From contig NC_092566.1 in assembly GCF_037975245.1 (NCBI RefSeq), forward strand, positions 8,414,001 to 8,478,000: a DNA stretch of 64,000 nucleotides. Reading direction: 5' to 3'. Of the stretch, positions 55,621 through 64,000 are shown piece by piece. This DNA comes from Apostichopus japonicus. Taxonomy: Eukaryota > Echinodermata > Holothuroidea > Aspidochirotida > Stichopodidae. A program made the position numbers and the translations under genes. A model generated the notes under the pieces. That model saw only the letters and a list, made by a program, of their open reading frames with translations, did not search any database and was not told the origin of the DNA. Each line of letters begins with the position of its first letter. The stretch's first letter is position 1.

Positions 55621-57804
55621 TTACTTCCTAAAGATGGTAAAGACATTAAGAAAATTAGTAATTGGAGGCCAATCTCACTTTTAAATGTAGACTACAAAAT
55701 TGCTGCTTCTTGTATTTCTGCAAGACTCAAAGAGGTCTTGCCGCATGTTATCCATCATGATCAAACCGGCTTCCTTAAAAACCGATATATAGGAGAAAAT
55801 ATTCGACTGATCCTAGATGTTATACAGTATGCACAGGATAAAAATGTGCCAGGTTACATTCTTTTCGTTGACTTTGAAAAAGCCTTCGACAGTGTTAATT
55901 GGAATTTTTTGTACCATACACTTCAACTTTTCAATTTTGGGGATAGCATTATTCGTTGGGTTAAGACCTTTTATGCAAATTGTACGGCTTGCGTTTTGAA
56001 TAACGGGGTTTCCTCTGGCTTTTTTCCTGTTAAAAGGGGGATGCGCCAAGGCTGCCCCTTAAGCCCATACCTTTTTGTGTTGTGTGCAGAAATTTTGGCT
56101 TTGAAATTACGAGCTGACCGTATGTATGTCGGTTTTCCAGTAGGCAATGTTAACATTAAAGTGTCTATGTATGCTGATGACACAACTATTTTTCTGGACA
56201 ATATCGATCGTTCTTTACAGAGAGTTGTTGAGATACTAACAGAGTTTAAACAAGCTTCTGGTCTGAAGATCAACTTCGAAAAGTCTAACATTCTTCCTAT
56301 CGGCGATAATAATGAGAATGGTAATGGTCAGAGTGCTTATAATATTCCCTTTACAGATGGTCCTATTAAGGTTCTTGGTATTACACTTACGAATAATAGA
56401 AGTGACCTCTTTCCCTTAAACTATTTGCCAAAACTTTCACGTTTGAAAAGTGTCCTAAATATGTGGTCTCCTCGTGATCTGACTCCCTATGGTAAAATTG
56501 TTATCATAAAGAGTTTTGCTCTGTCACAACTTGTTTTCCTCTTCTCTGTTCTGCCTAACCCTCCAGAATCATTTTTAAAGGAACTAAATAGTTTACTGTT
56601 TAACTTTATTTGGAGAGGAAAGGGCGACAAAATAAAGAGGAAAATTTTAATGCAGCCACAGGAAGAAGGCGGCTTGAATATGATTAACGTGCATGATTTC
56701 ATGAAAAGTATGAAAATCACTTGGATTAAAAGATATACAGATCATAATTTTGGCCATTGGAAAGTCCTTTTCGACTATTTTTTGAAAAGCGTTGGTAAGG
56801 ATTTTCTTTTTAGCTGTAATTTCAAGGGAAATGATATTTTTAACAAGGTTAAACACGAGTTTCTTCGCAACTGCTGTTGTGCTTGGAGCGATCTCACCTT
56901 TGAAACCCCGGTGGCGAATTACGGTGATCAGATTATCTGGAACAACAGTTTTATCAAGATTAATAATGAAGTAGTTTGGTACAGGAAGTGTTTTAATTCA
57001 AATGTGCTTTATGTCCGGGATTTTTATGACATGTCTGGCAGGCCTCTATCGTATACTGCTTTTATTGCTAAATTTAATTGTCCAAGCTTCCCCTTTACTA
57101 AGCTGAATGGGATTATACATTCTATCCCACGTACGTGGGTACCATCCAGATATTCATTGCAGCTGCCGAAGCAACCATGTAGTCAGCAGGTTATGTTAGC
57201 GCAACTATATGGTACTACTAAGATTTGTCAATATGCTTATAATAATTTTAACAGCCGTTGTATTGAGCAACCACGTGGTTGTTTAAAATGGGACAATGAT
57301 TTTAAAGGCACCACTTTAAACTGGAGTGAAATTTTTGGTTCTTGTAGCAAGATTAGAGATACTAAATTAAGAAGCTTTCAGTACAAGTTTATCCATCGTA
57401 TCATTACTACAAATAGTTTTCTTAGTAAAATTAACATTATTGACGACCCAAGTTGCAGTTTTTGTGGCGAGTCTACTGAAACTTTAGACCACCTTTACTG
57501 GCGCTGTAGCGCAGTTGGAGATATTTGGAACAAAATATATCTTGAAATCTTTAATTCAAAAGTTGAAGTTGAGTACGAACACGTGTGTTTTGGTTATGAT
57601 TACGAGAACAAAATGAAATGGTATAGCCTGACAATGTTTTATGCCAAATATTATATTTACCTTTGCAGAATTAACAAAAGCGTTCCAAGTTATGATATTT
57701 TCAAGCATAAGCTTTCATTTTTCTTTAGTGTTGAAATGTATATACTTATCAATAACAAAAAGCACAAAGAAATTAAACTGCTAAGGGATTCTTTGCATTA
57801 TTGA
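55621..57804 (+). CDS. Tx1/L1-group LINE reverse transcriptase, 5'-truncated
   Basis: The open frame enters from the microsatellite at LLPKDGKDIKKISNWRPISL and runs about 727 codons without a stop. The RT motifs are LFVDFEKAFDSVNW (A), GMRQGCPLSPYLF (B) and SMYADDTTIFL (C, catalytic DD). A C-terminal zinc-ribbon-like segment CSFCGESTETLDHLYWRC matches the zf-RVT region of plant and animal LINEs. The endonuclease and first ORF are missing. The wording resembles Tx1-clade elements of the L1 group. The frame is undamaged, so the insertion is fairly young. A ~110-bp 3' region ending in an A-rich tract leads straight into another TTA repeat. Confidence 0.85.
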   Translation, partial: LLPKDGKDIKKISNWRPISLLNVDYKIAASCISARLKEVLPHVIHHDQTGFLKNRYIGENIRLILDVIQYAQDKNVPGYILFVDFEKAFDSVNWNFLYHTLQLFNFGDSIIRWVKTFYANCTACVLNNGVSSGFFPVKRGMRQGCPLSPYLFVLCAEILALKLRADRMYVGFPVGNVNIKVSMYADDTTIFLDNIDRSLQRVVEILTEFKQASGLKINFEKSNILPIGDNNENGNGQSAYNIPFTDGPIKVLGITLTNNRSDLFPLNYLPKLSRLKSVLNMWSPRDLTPYGKIVIIKSFALSQLVFLFSVLPNPPESFLKELNSLLFNFIWRGKGDKIKRKILMQPQEEGGLNMINVHDFMKSMKITWIKRYTDHNFGHWKVLFDYFLKSVGKDFLFSCNFKGNDIFNKVKHEFLRNCCCAWSDLTFETPVANYGDQIIWNNSFIKINNEVVWYRKCFNSNVLYVRDFYDMSGRPLSYTAFIAKFNCPSFPFTKLNGIIHSIPRTWVPSRYSLQLPKQPCSQQVMLAQLYGTTKICQYAYNNFNSRCIEQPRGCLKWDNDFKGTTLNWSEIFGSCSKIRDTKLRSFQYKFIHRIITTNSFLSKINIIDDPSCSFCGESTETLDHLYWRCSAVGDIWNKIYLEIFNSKVEVEYEHVCFGYDYENKMKWYSLTMFYAKYYIYLCRINKSVPSYDIFKHKLSFFFSVEMYILINNKKHKEIKLLRDSLHY

Positions 57805-57917
57805 TAAAGGAAATGTCCTTTTGGTGTCATAAAGCGATTTTTTTCTTTCTTTTCAACTTAATATGTTGTGCAGAAGAGATGGATGCAAATAAAAATTTTA
57901 AAAAAAAAATAAAAAAA

Positions 57918-57972
<55 letters not shown>

Positions 57973-57976
57973 GTTG

Positions 57977-58009
<33 letters not shown>
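57918..58009. repeat. (TTA)n microsatellite, ~90 bp
   Basis: Follows the LINE A-rich tail directly; same repeat unit and similar TTG variants as the upstream block at 55448..55618. Confidence 0.95.
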
Positions 58010-58011
<2 letters not shown>

Positions 58012-58208
58012 CATTCTCGTTAGAACAGTATTTGGCTACTGTTACCTTAAACAATTTGCAACCGCAAAAAAAAACGCCCATGTTTATTAGCAGGAATGGA
58101 ATATAATTCAATTCTATAGTTACAGGTTGAATCTACAGCCATTCATTAATGGTATGTAACCCTTCTCATGCAATCTGCCTGCTTTCCTTTGGTTTGTATG
58201 CATTCTTT

Positions 58209-58540
58209 CAAGGGCGTAGGAACCGGGGGGGCTGGGGGCGCCAGCCCCCCGGTGAAAAATGTGGAGGGGCGGAAGTATCATTCCGCCCCCCCCCCCCGCT
58301 TCGCAGGTCAGAAAACCCCTTTTTATTTCCAGATGAGAAAAAAATCTCATTTGGAGCACCAAATTGCATCTAAGGCCAGGTGCAAATGCAAAATTATATA
58401 CAAAATGGAGTGGGTGGGTTGAAGTGTGCTATATTGCACCAAATTGCATCTGGGGCCACCTGGAAAAAAAAAAGACCCCTCCCCCAGGCCGGCCATCACT
58501 CTTCAGCCCCCCCACTCAAAAGTACCTTCCTACGCCACTG
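58209..58540. mobile_element. hAT-8, non-autonomous hAT-like element
   Basis: CATTCTTT flanks both ends (58201..58208 and 58541..58548). The terminal repeats are CAAGGGCGTAGGAA and, inverted, CAGTGGCGTAGGAA. A strong G-run/C-run hairpin (58227..58247) lies near the left end, as in hAT-2. 332 bp, no coding capacity. Confidence 0.9.
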
Positions 58541-58548
58541 CATTCTTT

Positions 58549-58868
58549 AAATGTCTCTTTGTATCTTTGATGTCTGTTTTGTATCTGCCCCATATACATG
58601 GTAATAACAGAAGGCAGAGAGCAGTCACGTAGCGAGGAATTTACCGCGGGAGGGCGAAGCTTGTAGGAAAACTATCTAAGCGTGGCGCTACCAGGAGTGG
58701 CGCGAAGCGTAAAAGAAAAAAAAAATTGGCCAAAAATGCCTCCCAGATCGCTGGAAATGGCACTTCCCATGCCTTGTAAGTTGCATCTAAGCATTTTCTA
58801 TTTTGAAATTACTAGCAATATCATAAAATAAATACATAATAAATAAATACATAAATTGAATTCAGAAT
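58549..58868. other. No gene; possible hAT fragment
   Basis: CAGTCACGTAGCGAGG near 58622 resembles another hAT end, but no partner end was found. The rest is AT-rich. Confidence 0.35.
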
Positions 58869-59208
58869 TAAGTTCAAAGTACTGTTCCTGGTGTATAAGT
58901 GCATTCATGGAATAGCACCCGCCTATTTGTCGGACGATCTGTCCTTCCAGGTCAATACTCGTTATACCTTGCGTTCTAGCAATACACTCACTCTCACTGT
59001 TCCCAGAACTAAACTGAAAACATATGGCGACCGTGCCTTTACATCAGCCGGGCCCAAGCTCTGGAATGGTCTGCCCATATCTGTGCGGAGTTCTCCCACT
59101 CTCAGTCAGTTCAAGTCTTGCTTGAAGACTCATTTTTTTAAGTTGGCTTTCTATTAGGGTTGTACAGCGCTATTGAATACTTCGTAGATTTTAGCGCTTT
59201 ATAAGTTC

Positions 59209-59244
<36 letters not shown>

Positions 59245-59245
59245 A
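58869..59245 (+). mobile_element. CR1/L2-like LINE 3' end
   Basis: A frame ends with YGDRAFTSAGPKLWNGLPIS followed by SQFKSCLKTHFF, the conserved C terminus of this LINE group. The 3' part contains TTTTAGCGCTTTATAAG and an ATT repeat tail, as L2 elements do. Only the last ~95 codons are present. Confidence 0.8.
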
Positions 59246-60589
59246 TAAAATATGCTCACGGGTGAGGGGGGGGGGGGGCGTCTGGCAGAGACAAGCGGTG
59301 AATGGTTGGAAGCGGACACAATGCGGAATGCAATATACGAAGAGTAACGCTCATGCAGTTCGACTTCTCTTATATTTCGTGTATACTTCCCTTATATATC
59401 CCCGTACGCGTATATAACATTATCACATGACTACCACATGACTGTCACATGACTTGACCATTAATAACGCCAATTGGAACAATATTCTACTTCTCTATAT
59501 ACAATCCTTTCGTATCATGCTTGTGTATGCAAATATGAACAGTTCCTATCCGTTTTCGTGAAAAACCTTAAAGGTTGCCCTTTTCATTAAATCACCTTTT
59601 TTTCTTAGTGAAAACTACCCTTTTCCATTATTGCAATAAAAAAGTGCTCTTTTAGTTAACTTCTCTTGAAAATTTTAAACAACAATGTAATTAGATATAC
59701 TCCACTTGTTGAAAAAAAGTTAGAAAGAAGAATAATAACCAATAGTGGCCTACAAACTTTCGCTTTCCAAGCTATGAATCGCGACGCAATAATGGGTCTC
59801 TAAGCTTATGTGGTGGCGGATAGCGGAAAACAAAATCAAAACAAACCAGGGCCTTAGAATATGACGGAATTTAAATTCTGTATTTTTAATTAGATTTTAT
59901 TTGATGCATATTTGATACCATATATCCACGTATTAAAGTAGCATATCACTGATAAATATTACCATAAATCACACCAGGAACGATTAAATTAGATGGAAAC
60001 ATTCTGTAAATTAAACAAAACAATGCAATAATACACTAATTTTATTTGGCACACACGTTCTGTACAATACACGGCATATTAGCTAACAAGGGAGGAACCG
60101 ACAGTGATTACAAAGATGTTAATATCTTATTTGGAATGATTTATCGAATCTTAGCTCGATCACATGCAACATTACAAGTCTAAAATTATTGGGATATCCT
60201 CCACACCCCATACCCCCCGACCCTACCCCGCCCCCTCCTTCACTCCGTTCGTCCTGATCATGACATGGTTCTGACAATTCCTGTTTTTTTTTTTAAATAC
60301 TGTTGTAAAGACTGTTGTGATGTTCAAGTTGTCTCTTTGGTATACATGTGCAGCATAACATCCTCACACCCCTCTTTTTTCTTAGTTTCTTATACCTTTG
60401 TCAGAAATGACTTTTATCGGCTCCGGACACAAGCCTGATGTCTTTTGGTCTGGCTCGGTTCAGTTCCGACTTAGGCAGCCGGACCCAGCATTATTGGATT
60501 AGGGAGTCATCTCGCTTTAAGATATCAAAATTAATTCAGTCTTTTATAACGTAGTGTTTTTTTTTCTTTCTCATTATCTTTATACCTAG
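59246..60589. other. No recognised gene
   Basis: AT-rich upstream flank of the sulfotransferase gene. Its promoter and 5' exon may lie here, but nothing could be placed. The stretch ends with a splice acceptor (TATACCTAG, 60581..60589). Confidence 0.45.
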
Positions 60590-60661
60590 ATCGGGCGGTA
60601 GGCAAACCTTCTCTTCGTGTTCAAACAGATGAAACTCTAAGACGACGTGAGGAGGGGCAAA

Positions 60662-61648
60662 ATGATGGCTTCAAACTCACTGCGAAGACTCCGTCAATTT
60701 CTCGTCATCTTTGCATCAATCGCTACCATTCATCAATTAATCAACTTATCTTCCTCCGCATTGGTTCGGAAAAATCGGCTAAAAACAGTAACAAATAGAG
60801 GGCAGCAACACGACCAATCCAAGAGTTCGGAAAACTCTGGCAGTATTTATATCGACGAAAAGCAACCCATAGCAGGGAATAGGCACGTGCTTTTTAACGC
60901 ATTGCCTAAGACTGGTAGCAGAACATTGAATACCGTGGCTCTCAATATCGCGACTAATCACGGTATGAGAGTGGAGAACACAATGGCTCTTGAAAACGAG
61001 ACTGTCCGCCATAAGATCGAACGTGTTCTTAACGATACAACACCTACCTTTATCTATTCTCATTTACCGTATTACGATATACTACAACGTAAACCGGTAT
61101 TACTTAGCATAGTAAGAGATCCAGTAGAAAGATTAGTGTCGCTATATTACTTTAAGGTTTATGGGGACTCCACCGGACCAAGTAGGTACCGCGAAGAAAT
61201 GGAGAAAATGAATTACACTAAGGAACCCTTTGACGCTTGCTACAGTAAACGTGGAATTTGTGTGGACAAGTCAGTCTTATCGAAGAATGTCCAACAGTTT
61301 TGCGGAGTCCCACCTGGGCATCCGTACCCTTCCAGGAAAAAGGGGCCAAAGCGAGCTAAACAGAATATTAAAGACAATTACTTGTTTGTCGGAACCACGG
61401 AGGATTACGACGGATTTCTCCAAGTTTTAGAAAAACTGTTGCCAGATATGTTTCATGGCGCTACAGTATTTTACCGAAATTTAAAACGTAGAAGTTACTG
61501 GAAACTGACAGAGACATTAAATAAAACTGGACCGTCAGAGACGGTTAAAAGGGCTCTTCGAGCGGAGCTCCACTTGGAGTACGAACTTTACGACTTTATC
61601 AAACAGGAATTTGAAAATCTGAAGCAAAAGTTGGGTATTACTGCTTGA
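60662..61648 (+). CDS. HS2ST/UST-type 2-O-sulfotransferase (Golgi, type II membrane protein)
   Basis: The 328-residue protein would transfer sulfate from PAPS to a uronic acid (or similar) 2-O position in glycosaminoglycans in the Golgi. The ATG at 60662 is chosen; a second ATG follows at once. Residues ~12-32 form a signal anchor. The 5'-phosphosulfate loop is LPKTGSRTLN (~81-90) and the 3'-phosphate loop SIVRDPVERLVSLYYF (~129-144). His ~114 in YSHLPYYD aligns with the family's catalytic His region. The C-terminal YLFVGTTEDYDGFLQVLEKL and FHGATVFYRN match HS2ST/UST. There are four N-glycosylation sites (NET, NDT, NYT, NKT). The coding region is in one exon after a likely 5' intron. It is of near-typical length and undamaged. 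Whether it is HS2ST, UST or a lineage-specific paralogue is not decided. Confidence 0.85.
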   Translation: MMASNSLRRLRQFLVIFASIATIHQLINLSSSALVRKNRLKTVTNRGQQHDQSKSSENSGSIYIDEKQPIAGNRHVLFNALPKTGSRTLNTVALNIATNHGMRVENTMALENETVRHKIERVLNDTTPTFIYSHLPYYDILQRKPVLLSIVRDPVERLVSLYYFKVYGDSTGPSRYREEMEKMNYTKEPFDACYSKRGICVDKSVLSKNVQQFCGVPPGHPYPSRKKGPKRAKQNIKDNYLFVGTTEDYDGFLQVLEKLLPDMFHGATVFYRNLKRRSYWKLTETLNKTGPSETVKRALRAELHLEYELYDFIKQEFENLKQKLGITA

Positions 61649-62173
61649 AATCAGGGTTGTCGAGAGCCAGTACGAACCCTTGGACAAATATATAACGCAA
61701 CCCCCTCCCCCGCCACCACTTAGAAGTCTTCATCACACCTTATCAAAAAATTATTATTGTTCTGAATAATTCTATATCCTATATTTCCCGGCCCCGTAGT
61801 TGAACCCGACCCCCGGGCTATGTGCCCCTCATGTACCCCCCCCCCCCCGCACCCATCGTCAAACCTGCGTGCATTAATCGAGTATGTTCTAGAAAGGAAT
61901 TGTCTAAAACCTGATAGCAGTGAATGTAAACTATCGGTGGATACAAATAGCGCAGATGTTATTAGGTAACAGACCATAGACATACATCTATAGGTCTAAA
62001 TATACATTCGACTTTTCTTTTTCTACTCTGTTACTTTCTCTTTCTTTTCTAAACTGAGATAAACATATCGTTGCATCATATGGTAGCTCCATGGAAGTGG
62101 TATAGTTATTGTTTATAAACAATATGTAATTCGTCATTTCCCAAATTTGAGATAAAGATATATTTGTATTCTA

Positions 62174-62176
<3 letters not shown>
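61649..62176. other. No recognised gene
   Basis: 3' flank of the sulfotransferase gene. No AATAAA was seen close to the stop. C-run blocks occur at 61696-61710 and 61833-61850. Confidence 0.45.
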
Positions 62177-62266
<90 letters not shown>

Positions 62267-62273
62267 TACATAT

Positions 62274-62337
<64 letters not shown>

Positions 62338-62340
62338 TAC

Positions 62341-62395
<55 letters not shown>

Positions 62396-62396
62396 C
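62177..62396. repeat. (TA)n microsatellite, ~220 bp
   Basis: Almost pure TA dinucleotides with interspersed GTA or ACA variants. It creates long Tyr-Ile open frames on both strands that are not genes. Confidence 0.95.
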
Positions 62397-62832
62397 ATGC
62401 AACGATATCGTACATTGTCATCGGTTTGAAATACTATTTCTTCTCATGTAATTGTTATATTATAATACTGTAACAATCAAAGGGTGAAATTTTAGGCAGG
62501 ATTTAGGCGTCATATGTCATATACACAATGCAAAAGAAACCATTCGAGTTTTCGTATACAACATTTCTACAGCTATTCCTGTTAGCAATATATTCGAACT
62601 TATCTTGGACATTGAGCACCAGTTATTTCCATCTGAGGGGGTGGGCGAGAAGTTATAAGAGAAACGCGGACACTCCGGTCATGTGCTTAGTTCAACTTGG
62701 TTATGCACTAGAACGATCAATCTAGGTATCATAAGGAGCATTAATATTGTGTTAGGCTACTATCACTGTGCACTGTACACATTATAATGGCTGACCTCAA
62801 AATTTCGTGTTTTACAACGGACATTAACAAAC
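62397..62832. other. No recognised feature
   Basis: Unremarkable AT-rich sequence between the microsatellite and repeat copy B. Confidence 0.45.
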
Positions 62833-63640
62833 AAGATAGGCGCACAATTTCCCCACAAAACGCCCTCAGATTAATTTCTACCAAAATCAAATTTAAATGT
62901 CTATACCCCCCCCCCCGCCCCTCCGTCACACCCTCGTTCGGTTAAGGAAGCTTAATATCACTTAAAATCTAACTTGCTGGTGCCACCTTGTTGCACCGAC
63001 GTTCCTGTCAAGTTTGTACATTAATCTGTTAAAAGATATCCCATTTCCTGACAATACACTCATAATGAATTCTGGTCAACTAACGCGACATTTGTCATAA
63101 GATTGTCATAAGATATGCTGTGTTGGCGCGATACATTGTCAATACATTTATGATATGTTTACATTGGACGCTAACGTCCTTTATTTGCAAAGCTCAAGTG
63201 TCTTTATTTGGTGAGTAAATAACTATTTAAATATCTCTATATCCATACGTCCGTATTGGTCTATATACACTGTTGTGGTGCTTAGAATTATACATATTGT
63301 TCGTGCTATATAGTATGTGAACAAAATTTATGCTTCCACGAGGAAAACGGAGATTTTCTTGGGAAATGTCACTGTTTCCGCATCATTTGACTGTATAACG
63401 TGATACTCAATTGCTGCTGACGTCAGTTCGAAAGCTAGGCGTACACTGAGCAGTTGGTGGCGGATACGAACTACTTTCGTATAGACGGCTTTACAATATA
63501 AATGATACTATAACGGTATGTATGTCGTTAGTTCAATACACAGTATAGGAGACTTGTTGTGGTGTTTCCACATGCACTCGCGAAGCTGTCATAACAAAAT
63601 TTACATTTAATGTTTATATAATTATTATCCGATTTCATTA
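62833..63640. repeat. Dispersed repeat, uninterrupted copy B (empty site for the foldback element)
   Basis: It matches 1..280 joined to 8360..8965. The insertion point reads TTTGTCATAAGATTGTCATA with a single ATAAGATTG followed by ...GTCATAAGATATG, which defines the ancestral site. Identity is roughly 95% by eye with several small indels. After about 63640 the sequence no longer matches copy A, and 63641..64000 contains nothing recognised. Confidence 0.85.
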
Positions 63641-64000
63641 CACTATACGAGCGTTTGTGATTTTGACCTATCAAAAAAAAACTTTAAAAAGAAATAGGCC
63701 ATCACATTAGTCAACGATGTTCTAATCACCTTGTACTGAAACATGTTTGCTCGGTGAACCCATTTTTTTCATTCGTATGAATTCGTATGAATTACAGTTT
63801 CGAGGGATTTTCCAGTAGCGGGCAACACTTATATGGAAAAGAAAAATATTTCACACTGTTAGTTGAATCAATATCTTGTCCCTAACTCAAGTCATGGTTA
63901 ATTTATTGATTGAAACCTATTTTGACTGACTAAACCATCGATTCTTTCCTGGAATGGATCACGTACAGTGAAGGCAGTCTGTAGTGTCATAAATTAGCAA

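Noticed and set aside
62106-62451. Long Tyr-Ile open frames on both strands
   Set aside because: Produced by the TA microsatellite.

Overview
Eukaryotic, AT-rich, non-coding-dominated DNA that is packed with transposable elements. Mag-like and other Ty3/gypsy elements, Penelope-like elements (PLEs), CR1/L2- and Tx1-type LINEs, tRNA-derived SINEs and many small hAT elements, together with an intron-bearing gene and a 2-O-sulfotransferase gene, suggest a marine invertebrate deuterostome. An echinoderm, perhaps a sea cucumber, is my best guess; this is inference, not identification.

Layout. 1-8.96 kb: a dispersed repeat split by an 8,070-bp foldback element (281..8350) with a 9-bp target duplication. 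Its arms are ~178-bp tandem repeats in opposite orientation. One arm carries two head-to-head PLE copies and the loop carries a hAT. An uninterrupted copy of the flanking repeat lies at 62.83-63.64 kb. 9.3-14.4 kb: a decayed Mag-like gypsy element with a hAT near its 5' LTR. 14.8-22.3 kb: hATs, a SINE, a second PLE cut by a hAT, and L2-like LINE remains. 22.37-25.40 kb: a two-exon gene predicted to encode a NERD-like nuclease fused to a P-loop/SF1-like helicase ATPase, the most interesting host gene here. 25.5-38.4 kb: mostly unrecognised DNA, with an element ending in inverted ACGT palindromes, an ACCAGG minisatellite, a hAT and an inverted-repeat MITE. 38.5-52.8 kb: a six-level nest: PLE > hAT > hAT > PLE fragment > gypsy with nearly identical LTRs > LINE. 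54.0-59.2 kb: a SINE, a Tx1-type LINE lying inside a (TTA)n microsatellite, a hAT and an L2 3' end. 60.66-61.65 kb: an apparently intact HS2ST/UST-type sulfotransferase gene with an uninterrupted coding region.

Only two genes look like functional host genes. Nothing suggests they work together; both sit in small clearings among mobile DNA. Insertion boundaries were read by eye from terminal repeats and target duplications. Family names come from motif recognition and were not checked by any search.
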